This document shows, one piece after another, positions 18,038-27,154 of a stretch of 31,559 bases of DNA. How positions within the stretch are numbered: the stretch's first letter is position 1; each line of letters begins with the position of its first letter. The translations under genes were made by a program, and so were the position numbers. Location of the stretch: assembly GCA_946478965.1 (NCBI GenBank), contig CAMLDQ010000021.1, positions 1 to 31,559 on the forward strand, in the 5' to 3' direction. The notes beneath the pieces are model-generated. The model was not told the DNA's origin. It saw only the letters and a program-made list of their open reading frames with translations, and ran no database searches. Source of the stretch: an uncultured Methylobacillus sp. (GTDB taxonomy: Bacteria > Pseudomonadota > Gammaproteobacteria > Burkholderiales > Methylophilaceae).

Positions 18038-19717
18038 TTAGGCGAGCTTGAAGCCGGAAACGGAAGCACGCAGCTCCTCGGCAAGACCTGTCAACTGGCC
18101 GATGGAACCCGCGGTCCGGCGAGTGCCGTCGGTGGTTTGCGAGGTAATGGCCTGGATTTCCTGCATCAGCAGCGTCACCTTTTGTTCCATTTCGGTCTGC
18201 GCGCGCGTCGCCTGTGAAATCGAGGCAATCAGCCCGGCCAGGCTAGCCGTCACCTCACCGATCTCGTTCAGCGCCTGACCGGCTGCATCGGACAACTTGG
18301 CTCCTTCCACCACACCCTCGGTACTGCGTTCCATCGCGGAGACCGCGTCGTTGGTATCCTGCTGAATGGTCTTCACGATCGCGCTGATCTGTTTGGTCGC
18401 CTCGGAAGAACGCTCCGCCAGCCGCTGCACTTCCTCCGCCACCACGGTGAAACCACGCCCGGCCTCCCCTGCCGAGGCGGCCTGAATGGCGGCATTGAGC
18501 GCCAGAATGTTGGTTTGCTCGGTAATATCGGAAATCAGTTCCACGATCTCGCCGATCTCCTGCGAGCTCTCGCCCAGGCGTTTGATCCGCTTGGAGGTTT
18601 CCTGGATTTGCGTACGAATGTCGTTCATGCCGGAGATGGTGTTCTGCACGGCCACCGCACCTTGTGATGCGGCCTGCAGGGAGCGCTGCGCCACCTCGGC
18701 AGACTGGCCGGCATTGGCCGAAACATCGTGGATGGATTGCGCCATCTGCTGCACGGCAGAGCCGGCTTCGCTGATTTGCTGCGACTGCTTTTGCGCTGCG
18801 GCAAGCAGACCGGTGGTCACGGATTGAGCCTCGCTTGAAGCCGCCGTCACTTGCTCGGTCGCGCGGTTGATCTCACCTACCAGCGTGCGCAGGCTGTCGA
18901 TGGTGTAGTTGATGGAATCGGCAATTGCGCCGGTAATGCTCTCGGTCACCGCGGCCTCCACCGTCAGGTCACCGTCGGCCAGGTCGCCCATTTCATCGAG
19001 AAGCCGCAACACGGCCTCCTGGTTGCGCATGTTCTCCTGCTCTACTTTCTCGAAATGCAGTTGCGCCTCGCGCACCTGGCGTTTACCCAGCATCACCAGC
19101 ACCGCGGCTGCCAGCACGATGAAAACGGCCGCGACTGCCACCCACAGGTGCGAGCGCAGATCGCCACGGACCGCCTGCGCCAGGATATCGCCGGCATTCG
19201 CGAGACGATCGCTCGCAACGGCGAGATTGAGAGTCATCACCGCCAATTGCTCGCCGGCCTCGGGTTTGCCATGATCGAGGCCGGATTTGAGCTGGCTGTC
19301 GATGGCCTGCCATTGCGCAACCACATCGTCCAGCGCAGCCGACACGCCGCCGCCATACCCGAGGACTCCACCGCTCGACTGCAGTGCCGCAATTGCACCA
19401 GCAGCCCTGGAGCGACTGGACTTGATACGTCCTGCCGCATTGGACTGCTCCAGCACCACCATGGGTACATCCTTGGCAATGCTCTGGGCAGCGACCTGGA
19501 TGGCAGCGATGTCCTCCAGGTAGGCCATGTCGTGTTCCTGTTTCAACACATTCATGATCAAGGCTACCGCGGCAAGCGCACCAAACAGGGAGGCCAGCGC
19601 GACCGCTCCACGCGCCGAGAAATGGGCGGACTCGGCAGCCGCTGGACGACTGCGCGACAGGCGACCGCCACCGATTTTCAGCCAGAGATTGGTCAGTACT
19701 GCTCTATCCAACGCCAT
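18038..19717 (-). CDS. pilJ: type IV pilus methyl-accepting chemotaxis protein PilJ
   Basis: A 559-residue transmembrane chemoreceptor. One hydrophobic helix lies at about residues 38-56, then a periplasmic region with two repeats of the PilJ-like four-helix type, a second membrane helix ([20 protein letters not shown], about 190-210), a HAMP-like segment, and a long cytoplasmic coiled coil. The hairpin tip reads [21 protein letters not shown] with [16 protein letters not shown], the signature of MCP signalling domains. ATG 19717 has GGGGAG five bases upstream. Known PilJ receptors sense pilus retraction or surface contact and signal through PilI and PilL. It sits between pilI and pilL with 31- and 35-base gaps. 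No CheR or CheB gene lies in the window to modify it. Confidence 0.95.
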   Translation of the reverse strand: MALDRAVLTNLWLKIGGGRLSRSRPAAAESAHFSARGAVALASLFGALAAVALIMNVLKQEHDMAYLEDIAAIQVAAQSIAKDVPMVVLEQSNAAGRIKSSRSRAAGAIAALQSSGGVLGYGGGVSAALDDVVAQWQAIDSQLKSGLDHGKPEAGEQLAVMTLNLAVASDRLANAGDILAQAVRGDLRSHLWVAVAAVFIVLAAAVLVMLGKRQVREAQLHFEKVEQENMRNQEAVLRLLDEMGDLADGDLTVEAAVTESITGAIADSINYTIDSLRTLVGEINRATEQVTAASSEAQSVTTGLLAAAQKQSQQISEAGSAVQQMAQSIHDVSANAGQSAEVAQRSLQAASQGAVAVQNTISGMNDIRTQIQETSKRIKRLGESSQEIGEIVELISDITEQTNILALNAAIQAASAGEAGRGFTVVAEEVQRLAERSSEATKQISAIVKTIQQDTNDAVSAMERSTEGVVEGAKLSDAAGQALNEIGEVTASLAGLIASISQATRAQTEMEQKVTLLMQEIQAITSQTTDGTRRTAGSIGQLTGLAEELRASVSGFKLA

Positions 19718-19748
19718 AATGCTCCCCTAAAGACTCGTGTTTCCGGGC

Positions 19749-20279
19749 TCAACGCTCGCCCAGCGCGATTTTCATGAATGCCGGCAATGCCAGCAAAGCC
19801 TTGATATCGATTTCCTGCCAGGTCTCTCCGGCCGTATCTCGAAACACACGACCACCCAGCCAGTTACCGGCCTGCGCCGCTTCCGGCTGCTCTTCCATCT
19901 GGTCGAGCGGCCGCAATCCGGCGATCGCACTCACAAGCAGCGCTGCGTGTGCCTTGTACTTCGGGTGCAGCAGCAGGATCCGGCTGGCTGGCGTCAATGT
20001 CGTCTGCGCCTGACCGGAGAAACGGCCGAGATCGCTGATGCCGTAGAGATTGCCGCGTACATTCGCCATGCCGAGAAACCATGGTTTGCTGAGCGGGACC
20101 GGGTGCATTTCCGGTACAGGCAGCACCTCACCGACGTCGTCCAGTCGCACCAAAAGCCGCAGATCGCCTGCCCGCACACCAAGGCGATTGCGCGCACTCG
20201 CGTCTGCGGAGCGGCTCCGGTCCTTGATACGCACCAGGATGTCTTCCTGGTATTTGCGCAGATCGAGCGTCTTGGCCAT
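19749..20279 (-). CDS. pilI: CheW-like adaptor PilI
   Basis: A 176-residue CheW-domain protein that couples the PilJ receptor to the PilL kinase. The fold is visible from LRLLVRLDDVGEVLPVPEMHPVPLSKPWFLGMANVRGNLYGISDLG onward in outline (paraphrased here by its landmarks: VGEVLPVP, WFLGMANVRG, ISDLGRF). The start is ATG 20279; the longer open frame reaches into pilH and is low complexity. It lies 16 bases after pilH and 31 before pilJ, in the classic gene order. Confidence 0.93.
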   Translation of the reverse strand: MAKTLDLRKYQEDILVRIKDRSRSADASARNRLGVRAGDLRLLVRLDDVGEVLPVPEMHPVPLSKPWFLGMANVRGNLYGISDLGRFSGQAQTTLTPASRILLLHPKYKAHAALLVSAIAGLRPLDQMEEQPEAAQAGNWLGGRVFRDTAGETWQEIDIKALLALPAFMKIALGER

Positions 20280-20295
20280 GGTTCGATCGGCCTGC

Positions 20296-20661
20296 TCAGC
20301 CGAGCGCCGCGATCTTGGCCAGGATATCGAGCTCGTCCACCGGTTTGATGACGCACTCCTTGGCACCCTGGCGCAGCGCCCACACCCGGTCGGTCAGCTG
20401 CTCCTTGCCGGTACAGACGATGACCGGGATATGCGCGGTCTCAGGCGCCTTGGTCAGCGCGCGCGTCGTCTGGAATCCGTTCAACCCCGGCATGATCACA
20501 TCCATGATCACCAGATCGGGCAATTCCACCTTTACGCGCTCCAGTGCTTCCTCTCCGGATTCCGCCTGGCTTACCGCAAATCCGTTGCGTGTCAGCATCT
20601 CGCTGAGGTAATACCGATCCGTCGCCGAATCATCCACGATCATGATGTTGGTAATGGGCAT
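20296..20661 (-). CDS. pilH: response regulator PilH
   Basis: A single-domain receiver of 121 residues. Key positions: the acidic pair in IMIVDDSATDR, the phospho-acceptor Asp in LVIMDVIMPGLNG (about 52), Thr in VIVCTG and Lys in CVIKPVDE. SATDR and GFQTTR are characteristic of PilH. In Pil-Chp systems PilH acts as a phosphate sink or retraction-promoting regulator downstream of PilL. It begins 30 bases after pilG. Confidence 0.94.
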   Translation of the reverse strand: MPITNIMIVDDSATDRYYLSEMLTRNGFAVSQAESGEEALERVKVELPDLVIMDVIMPGLNGFQTTRALTKAPETAHIPVIVCTGKEQLTDRVWALRQGAKECVIKPVDELDILAKIAALG

Positions 20662-20691
20662 GCCGTCACTCTCGATGCTTCAGGTTAAGGA

Positions 20692-21081
20692 TTATTTGGG
20701 AACATGGCGCGTCACCGCATCGAGCAGGCTGTCGGCGGTAAACGGCTTGGTCAGGTATTCATCGGAGCCGACCATGCGCCCACGCGCGCGGTCGAACAAG
20801 CCATCCTTGCTGGATAGCATGATTACCGGCGTATTGCGATATCGCTCGTTTTTCTTAATGAGGGTGCAGGTCTGGTAGCCGTCGAGGCGCGGCATCATGA
20901 TGTCGACGAAGATCAAGTCCGGCTGGTGGTCGGCAATCTTGGAAAGCGCGTCGAAACCGTCTTCGGCGAGGATGATTTCGCAGCCGGCACGGCCCAGAAA
21001 GATTTCGGCGCTACGGCGAATCGTGCTGCTGTCGTCAATCACCATCACCTTGATGCCGGCAAGGCTGTTCGCCGTATCCAC
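20692..21081 (-). CDS. pilG: response regulator PilG
   Basis: A single-domain receiver of 129 residues with VMVIDDSSTIRRSAE (acidic pocket), the phospho-acceptor in IFVDIMMPRLDGYQTC, SSKDGLFDRARGRMVG and the Lys in YLTKPFTAD. This pattern is typical of PilG, the regulator thought to activate the pilus extension motor through FimV and, in Pseudomonas, the adenylate cyclase pathway. The start is GTG 21081, with GAGGAGG placed only four bases upstream. It is the first gene of the pilGHIJL operon, so the promoter must lie in 21082-21436. Confidence 0.94.
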   Translation of the reverse strand: MDTANSLAGIKVMVIDDSSTIRRSAEIFLGRAGCEIILAEDGFDALSKIADHQPDLIFVDIMMPRLDGYQTCTLIKKNERYRNTPVIMLSSKDGLFDRARGRMVGSDEYLTKPFTADSLLDAVTRHVPK

Positions 21082-21436
21082 AGAGCCTCCTCTAGTAATT
21101 TTTATGGTTATCCGGCCCTGATACGCCGGATCGGCGGTTTGCCCGCCTGCTTCCCCGAGCCATTATGTCCGTGGGGAAAAAATTAATCTAGCGCCTTTCG
21201 TCCCGGATTTTCGTCCGCTCGTCGCATCGCGCCAATTGCTGTTGCCCGAGAAATTCAGTTGGGTTTAAACTCGCCGCAAGCCCGGTTCGATAACAAGGGC
21301 ACGTAATCGAACGATTACGATAAAAATGCTCAAGCCATTGAAAAGTATTGCGTTTCCCGTCACACACAATAACGTCGGGCTGCGCCATCAAGATCGCTTG
21401 CGCCCGTGATTTGTGACCTAACATGGAAACATCGAC
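21082..21436. promoter_or_regulatory. divergent promoter region, pilG / FIST gene, with 18-bp palindrome
   Basis: A 355-base region with no convincing gene. It must hold the promoter of the pil operon (minus) and of the FIST gene (plus). A near-perfect operator-like palindrome, CGTAATCGAACGATTACG, lies at 21302-21319: two 8-base arms around AA, about 118 bases before the FIST start. No confident -35/-10 pair was found for either direction. A minus-strand open frame at 21188-21424 has no family-like features. Confidence 0.5.
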
Positions 21437-22600
21437 ATGCTGATCAAACAGGAAGCCATTACCGCAAAGCAGTCGCTGAAGGATCTGGCCAAAGCCTCTC
21501 CCCTCCCCGCCGCCGGGCTCGTTCTGGTGTTCGGATCGGTTAAGCGATTTGACGAGGGTAAGCTCGCATCCACCCTCAAGGAGCGTTACCCCGCGGCGCA
21601 GATCATTGGCTGCACCACCGCTGGCGAGATCAACGCCGACGGAGTGTTCGACGACAGCCTGCAGATCACCGCAATCCAGTGGGAAAAGTCCACCATGCGC
21701 GTCGCCGACATGCGCGTCGGCGACATGAAAAGCTCCTTCCAGACCGGAGCCTCGCTGGGCTCCACGCTCAAAGCAGACAATCTACGCGCCGTGCTGGTCT
21801 TCTCCGACGGCCTGAGCGTCAACGGCACCGACATCCTCAAGGGTTTCCAGAGCGTACTCGGCGACGAAATGCCCATCGTCGGCGGCATGGCGGGAGACAA
21901 TGCGGCTTTCACGCGTACCCTGCTGCTGCATAACGACAAGGTCACCGACAACCTGGTGGTCGCGATCGGTCTCTACGGCGACCACCTGATTACCGCCAGC
22001 GGCGCGCTGGGCGGCTGGAAGCCTTACGGTCCGCCACGAAAAGTGACGCGCTCGGACAAGAACGTGGTGTACGAAATGGATGGCAAGCCGGCGCTACCGC
22101 TGTATCGCATGTATATCGGCGAGCATTACGCCAAGGGCTTGCCGGGCACCGGCCTCAAATTCCCGTTTGCAATTGTGGGTGAAAAAGGCCGCGACGTGGA
22201 AACCGTGCGCACGCTGCTCAGCATCGATCCGGACAGCAACAGCCTGACCTTCGCCGGCGATGTACCGGAGGGCGAAACCGTGCGCCTGTGCCAGACCAAC
22301 CACGATCGCCTGGTAGAAGGCGCTGGCGGCGCCGCCAGGATGGTGTCGCAATCGTTGCCGGAGCAGGCAATGCAATTCCCTGGGTTGGCCATCTGCGTCA
22401 GCTGCGTCGGCCGAAAGCTGGTGATGGCGGAACAGATTGCCGACGAAATCCATATTGTGAAGAACACCCTGGGTTCGCAAGCGGCGATCACCGGCTTTTA
22501 TTCCAATGGCGAATTCTGCCCCGGCTCCAGCAGCGACCAGAGCGTGCTACACAACCAGACCATGACCATCGGCTATCTGGCCGAGGACATGACTGCCTGA
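21437..22600 (+). CDS. FIST-domain sensory protein
   Basis: A 387-residue soluble protein with a FIST N domain (about 25-225) and a FIST C domain (about 230-380). Landmarks are IGCTTAGEI near 58, VGGMAGDN, and the C-terminal signature GFYSNGEFCPG near 360. FIST domains are predicted to bind small ligands, possibly amino acids, and are often linked to chemotaxis or c-di-GMP proteins. No output domain is attached, so it probably works with a partner. It is transcribed divergently from pilG, which suggests a role in the Pil-Chp pathway (inference from neighbourhood). ATG 21437 has a weak GGAA upstream. A hairpin terminator follows directly. Confidence 0.92.
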   Translation: MLIKQEAITAKQSLKDLAKASPLPAAGLVLVFGSVKRFDEGKLASTLKERYPAAQIIGCTTAGEINADGVFDDSLQITAIQWEKSTMRVADMRVGDMKSSFQTGASLGSTLKADNLRAVLVFSDGLSVNGTDILKGFQSVLGDEMPIVGGMAGDNAAFTRTLLLHNDKVTDNLVVAIGLYGDHLITASGALGGWKPYGPPRKVTRSDKNVVYEMDGKPALPLYRMYIGEHYAKGLPGTGLKFPFAIVGEKGRDVETVRTLLSIDPDSNSLTFAGDVPEGETVRLCQTNHDRLVEGAGGAARMVSQSLPEQAMQFPGLAICVSCVGRKLVMAEQIADEIHIVKNTLGSQAAITGFYSNGEFCPGSSSDQSVLHNQTMTIGYLAEDMTA

Positions 22601-22610
22601 TTTCCCCTTT

Positions 22611-22649
22611 CTGGGCAGCAGGGCTAAAGCAACTCTGCCCAGATTTTTT
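22611..22649 (+). terminator. intrinsic terminator of the FIST gene
   Basis: A perfect 8-base stem CTGGGCAG (22611-22618) and CTGCCCAG (22635-22642) encloses a 16-base loop and is followed by ATTTTTTCC. It begins ten bases after the FIST stop. The hrpA stop codon on the other strand lies within the loop, so the two convergent genes share this site. The minus-strand side has no T-run. Confidence 0.75.
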
Positions 22650-25600
22650 CCAAGCGCTTCACCGACACCGGGAATGGCGTCTTCAACTCCTGCGCAAACA
22701 GCGACACGCGCAGCTCCTCGATCAGCCAGCGGAAGTCTTCCAGTTCCGGCGTCACGCTATCCGATTTGCGCGCGGCGGACAGTCCGATTTCCCAGCGTTG
22801 CCAGAGCTCCTGGATGGCTTGAGCATGGCGCATATCCCGCTCCGCGGCGCCCGGATATTTGTCCAGTCTAAGTTTCATCGCCTTGAGGTAGCGTGGCAGG
22901 TGCTGCAGGCGTTCCCACGGCGTGCTGCTGAAAAAGCGCTTGGGCAGCAGGCGGGCGAGCTGCTCTTCCACTTCGCGTTTCAGGCGTGACTGCGCAGGCG
23001 GCAGACTGGCGAGTTTTTGCGTCAGCGGCTGAATCTCGGCGGCAATCGCTTGCGCAAGTCGCGCCGCCCCCTCCACTACAGCAGGCAGGCGTGTGCGGGC
23101 GCGCTGCTTCAACTGCATGAATTCGGCATTGGTGCGCGGCAGATCGTCATCGCCGATAAAAGCACGGTCGGCAATCGTGGTCAGCATGTCTTCGCGCAAT
23201 TCGTCGGGCGTCATGACATGGCGCAGCAGCAGCGCGTACTGGTTGAACCCGGGTAGCCCTTTTTCCAGCTGCTTCATCTGCTCCTTCAGTTCAAACCGCA
23301 TCAACCGGCGCACACCTTGGCGATGCGACAACCGTGCAGCAGAAGCGGTATCGAACAGCTTGACGGCCACGCTTTCACCCTCATCCTCCAGCGCCGGATA
23401 ACCGGTCATCTGGCGGCCGTTGCGGGAGAAATCCAGTTGCTTGGGCAAGTCGCCGAAGTCCCACTGCTTGAGGCCGGATTTTTCGAACTCCGGCGAGGCA
23501 TCGCGGAAGGTGAGCTGCGCAGCCTGGCCGAGCTGGTTGCGCAACGCGACCCAGTCGCGTCCCATGCCGAGCTCGCGCCCGGCGTCGTCCACCACGCGAA
23601 AATTCATCAGGAGGTGCGATGGCACCGCTTCATGCCAGTCGGCGGGAGACACCTTCAAGCCAGTACGCTGCTGGATATACGCAGCCACCGTATCCAGCAC
23701 CCTGCCCTCGCCTATTCTGGCCCGCTCCAGGAAGCCGGTGACGAACTCCGGCACCGGCACGCAGACGCGACGTACGGTCTTGGGCAGCGCCTTGACCAGA
23801 TAGGTGATCTTCTCCCGGAGCATGCCGGGCACCAGCCATTCGGCCCGGGTCGGATCGAGCTGGTTGAGCAACGCCAGCGGGATCGTCGCCGTTACACCGT
23901 CCAGCGGATGCCCCGGCTCGAAACGATACTTGAGCGCAACCTCCGCGCCGTCAAGGTCAAAAGCCTCTGGGAACTGGGCCTCCGTCACACTACTCGCTGC
24001 ATGCCGCATCAGATCGTCGCGCGTGAGGAACAGCAGCCTGGGATTTTCCTTTTCCGCATCCTGGCGCCACTTCTCGAAGGTAATGCCATTATGGATGCCG
24101 GCCGGAATACGCGCCTCGTAGAACGTGAACAGCGCATGCTCGTCCACCAGCACGTCCTGGCGGCGCGCCTTGTGCTCCAGCTCCTCGATTTCGGCGATCA
24201 GCTTCTTATTCGCAGCGAAAAATGGCGCGCGCGTGTCGAACTCCATGTTCGCCAGCGCCTCGCGGATGAAAATTTCGCGCGATTCTTCCGCATTGATCGG
24301 ACCGTAGTGCACGCGCCGTTTCGGCACCACGGTGAGCCCGTAAAGGCTGACGCGCTCCCAGGCCACCACCTGGGCCGGCTTGCGGTCCCAGCGCGGGTCG
24401 CTGTAATGACTTTGCGTCAATCCCCGTGCCAGCGGCTCGACCCAGTCGGGGTTGATCTCGGCCACGCAGCGCGCATACAGCTTGGCGGTTTCCATCAATT
24501 CCGCCGCCATCACCCACTTGGGACGGCGTTTTTTCAGGGATGACCCGGGGGCGATGTAATAGCGGATGCCGCGCGCGCCGAGATAGCTTTCCGCCTCGCC
24601 GTCACGGAAACCGATATTGCCGAGCAGGCCCGACAGCAAGGCGCGATGAATCTGGTCATAACTTGCCTCCTGCTCATTCGGACGCAACTCCATGTCCGCG
24701 GCGATGCCGGCCAACTGGCCGTGCAGCTCGCGCCATTCCTTCAAACGCAGGAACGACAGGAAATTCTGGTGACATTTGTTGAGCAGTTCGCGATTGCTCT
24801 TCTTGTGCTTTAGCGCATCCTCGTACCAGTTCCACAGCTTGAGGAAGCCCATGAAATCGGAGCGCTCGTCGGCGAATTTCGCATGCGCCTGGTCCGCCGC
24901 TTCCCTTTTATCCATCGGCCGCTCGCGCGGGTCCTGCATCGCCAGCGCGGCACCGATGATCAGGATTTCCCTGAGGCAGTTTTCCTTTTTCGCCGCCAGG
25001 ATCATGCGCCCGATGCGCGGATCCAGCGGCAGTTTGGCGAGCTGCTGCCCGGTTTCGGTAATGCGCCGGTGTTCATCGACCGCACTCAACTCCTGCAGCA
25101 GCTGGTAGCCATCCGCGATCAGGCGCGAATGTGGCGCCTCGATGAACGGGAACTCGGCCACATCGCCAAGCCGCAACGAAGCCATGCGCAGGATGACGGA
25201 AGCCAGCGAGGAACGCAGGATTTCCGGGTCGGTGAATTCCGGACGGTTGTTGAAATCCTCCTCGGCATACAGCCGCACGCAGATACCGTTGGAAACGCGG
25301 CCGCAACGGCCGGCGCGCTGGCGGGCCGCCGCCTGCGAGATCTTCTCGATCTGCAGTTGCTCAACCTTGGCACGCGCGCTGTAGCGGTTGACGCGCGCGA
25401 GGCCGGTGTCGATCACATACTTGATACCCGGCACGGTGAGCGAGGTTTCCGCGACGTTGGTCGCCAGCACGATGCGGCGTCCGCCGGAAGGGCGGAATAC
25501 CTTCTGCTGGTCTTCAATGGAAAGCCGCGCGAACAAGGGCAGGATTTCCGCTCCCTTGGGATGATGTTTCCGCAAATGCTCTGCCGTATCGCGAATCTCG

Positions 25601-26616
25601 CGCTCGCCGGGGAGGAATACCAGGATGTCGCCGCCGCCGAGACGCGAAAGGTCATCTACGGCGTCAAGAATGGCCTCTTCGATGGCCTCTTCGCGGTCGT
25701 CCTCTTCCAGCCATGGCGTATCGCCGCTGCGGCGCACGCCGTACAGCGTTTCGTCGTCTTCCGCGGGAGAAGACAAAGCCTGCTTGGCCTTGAGCATTTC
25801 CCCCTTGCGTCCCAGCGGCCGGTAGCGGATTTCCACCGGGTACATGCGGCCGGACACCTCGATCACCGGGGCATTGTCGAAGTGTTGGGAGAAGCGCTCG
25901 GCATCGATGGTCGCGGAAGTGACGATCACCTTCAAATCCGGCCGCCGCGGCAGCAATTGCTTCAAATAGCCGAGCAGGAAGTCGATATTGAGGCTGCGTT
26001 CGTGCGCCTCGTCGATGATGAGCGTGTCGTAGGCACTGAGGAAACGGTCGCCCTGCGTCTCGGCCAGCAGGATGCCGTCCGTCATCAGCTTGATATAGCT
26101 CGACTCGTGAATCTTGTCGTTGAAACGCACCTTGTAGCCGACCGCCTCGCCCAGCGGCGACTTCAGTTCCTGCGCAATGCGCGAAGCCACCGAGCGCGCG
26201 GCGATGCGGCGCGGCTGGGTGTGGCCGATCATGCCGGCGACGCCGCGACCGAGCTCCAGGCAAATCTTGGGTAACTGTGTCGTCTTGCCCGACCCCGTTT
26301 CGCCGCAGACGATCACGACCTGATGCTTGTCGATCGCCTGCGCGATCTCGTCCTTGCGCAGGTTGACCGGCAACTCCTGCACGAATTCCGGTCGAGGCAG
26401 CCGCTCGCGGCGCTGTCGGTACTGGCCGGAGGAGCGTTCGATGCGTGCCGCCACATCGGCCAGCATGCGCTCGACCGGTTTGCCTGCCTTGAGCGCATCG
26501 CGCGCATCGCGCAGTTTGCGCTGCAGGGAATGGCGGTCGGACAGCATGCAGTGCGACAGTTCGGCTTCGAACTGCTCGATGATGCGAAGGGGGGAAGGCA
26601 AAGCGGAAGAAGTCAT
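22624..26616 (-). CDS. hrpA: DEAH-box ATP-dependent RNA helicase HrpA
   Basis: A 1330-residue DEAH/RHA helicase, the length of E. coli HrpA (1300). Motifs in order: GETGSGKTTQ (I, near 106), TQPRRIAARSVA (Ia), DEAHERSLN (II, near 202), SATIDAERFS (III), FLPGEREI (IV), ATNVAETSLTVPG (V) and QRAGRCGR (VI). After these come the winged-helix, ratchet, OB-fold and long HrpA-specific C-terminal region. HrpA unwinds RNA and has been linked to mRNA processing and rescue of stalled ribosomes. ATG 26616 is supported by the DEAH-family N-terminus, though its Shine-Dalgarno is weak. It is monocistronic and convergent with the FIST gene. Confidence 0.96.
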   Translation of the reverse strand: MTSSALPSPLRIIEQFEAELSHCMLSDRHSLQRKLRDARDALKAGKPVERMLADVAARIERSSGQYRQRRERLPRPEFVQELPVNLRKDEIAQAIDKHQVVIVCGETGSGKTTQLPKICLELGRGVAGMIGHTQPRRIAARSVASRIAQELKSPLGEAVGYKVRFNDKIHESSYIKLMTDGILLAETQGDRFLSAYDTLIIDEAHERSLNIDFLLGYLKQLLPRRPDLKVIVTSATIDAERFSQHFDNAPVIEVSGRMYPVEIRYRPLGRKGEMLKAKQALSSPAEDDETLYGVRRSGDTPWLEEDDREEAIEEAILDAVDDLSRLGGGDILVFLPGEREIRDTAEHLRKHHPKGAEILPLFARLSIEDQQKVFRPSGGRRIVLATNVAETSLTVPGIKYVIDTGLARVNRYSARAKVEQLQIEKISQAAARQRAGRCGRVSNGICVRLYAEEDFNNRPEFTDPEILRSSLASVILRMASLRLGDVAEFPFIEAPHSRLIADGYQLLQELSAVDEHRRITETGQQLAKLPLDPRIGRMILAAKKENCLREILIIGAALAMQDPRERPMDKREAADQAHAKFADERSDFMGFLKLWNWYEDALKHKKSNRELLNKCHQNFLSFLRLKEWRELHGQLAGIAADMELRPNEQEASYDQIHRALLSGLLGNIGFRDGEAESYLGARGIRYYIAPGSSLKKRRPKWVMAAELMETAKLYARCVAEINPDWVEPLARGLTQSHYSDPRWDRKPAQVVAWERVSLYGLTVVPKRRVHYGPINAEESREIFIREALANMEFDTRAPFFAANKKLIAEIEELEHKARRQDVLVDEHALFTFYEARIPAGIHNGITFEKWRQDAEKENPRLLFLTRDDLMRHAASSVTEAQFPEAFDLDGAEVALKYRFEPGHPLDGVTATIPLALLNQLDPTRAEWLVPGMLREKITYLVKALPKTVRRVCVPVPEFVTGFLERARIGEGRVLDTVAAYIQQRTGLKVSPADWHEAVPSHLLMNFRVVDDAGRELGMGRDWVALRNQLGQAAQLTFRDASPEFEKSGLKQWDFGDLPKQLDFSRNGRQMTGYPALEDEGESVAVKLFDTASAARLSHRQGVRRLMRFELKEQMKQLEKGLPGFNQYALLLRHVMTPDELREDMLTTIADRAFIGDDDLPRTNAEFMQLKQRARTRLPAVVEGAARLAQAIAAEIQPLTQKLASLPPAQSRLKREVEEQLARLLPKRFFSSTPWERLQHLPRYLKAMKLRLDKYPGAAERDMRHAQAIQELWQRWEIGLSAARKSDSVTPELEDFRWLIEELRVSLFAQELKTPFPVSVKRLEKIWAELL

Positions 26617-26750
26617 GAGCGGCGCATTTTATCATGGCCGCATCGGCAGCCAAATGACTGTAAAAAAGCGTAAATTTTAGGCTTGGTCACTATGCCTTGC
26701 ACGCTCACTTGGCTAACATGCAAGTTTGATTCATATCCCAAATTTGCCCC

Positions 26751-26912
26751 ATGAGAAAAATACTGCTGGTAGATGACGACGTCGAACTCGTCACCATGAT
26801 CCATGGAATATCTTGAGCAGGAAGGCTTCGAAGTCACCGCCGCACACAACGGAGCGTAGCGCATAGCGGCCGCTATGCCATCACCATGCTGGACGTGATG
26901 ATGCCGGTTATG
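26751..26912 (+). pseudogene. decayed OmpR/CpxR-type response regulator fragment
   Basis: The frame from ATG 26751 reads MRKILLVDDDVELVTMI, a typical receiver beta1-alpha1 with the acidic triplet, then meets TGA after a single inserted base near 26801. Shifting by one base continues as MEYLEQEGFEVTAAHNGA, which aligns without gap to CpxR-like receivers, and then meets TAG at 26857. A short deletion later, frame one resumes as RYAITMLDVMMPVM (26871-26912), the strand carrying the phospho-acceptor Asp. Nothing receiver-like follows: no NGFE, TAR or DNA-binding domain. So only about 54 codons remain, with one frameshift, one stop and two deletions. It cannot make a working regulator. Confidence 0.8.
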
Positions 26913-27028
26913 CAACTGATGCAGGCTTACCAGGTCTTCGGCGTGAGGCCAGATCGCTCCGGGACATCGGTATTTTCCATCGCAGCCTGATCCGCACCAA
27001 CCCCACTCGGCCGGCTTTTTTATCCCAG

Positions 27029-27047
27029 CCTAATGAAAATCATTAGG
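27029..27047. promoter_or_regulatory. Fur-box-like palindrome upstream of pqqA
   Basis: CCTAATGAAAATCATTAGG is a perfect inverted repeat of 7-base arms around AAAAT. Compared by eye with the 19-base E. coli Fur consensus GATAATGATAATCATTATC it matches at 14 positions. It lies 108 bases before the pqqA start. A TATAGT -10-like hexamer is seen at 27091-27096, but no good -35 pairs with it. It may be an iron-responsive operator, or just the arm of an RNA hairpin. Confidence 0.45.
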
Positions 27048-27154
27048 CGATATTCATGAACGCACGCATTACATTCTTGAATCGTCTCCGTATAGTGGGA
27101 ACCGTGCGATGAGCGATTCGCTCAAGAACGAGACAACTTACAAGGAGACTGACC

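Noticed and set aside
21188..21424. 78-codon minus-strand frame between pilG and the FIST gene
   Set aside because: No family features, and it would occupy the divergent promoter region.
26613..26915. 100-codon minus-strand frame upstream of hrpA
   Set aside because: It is antisense to the response-regulator remnant, with no motif and a low-complexity start.
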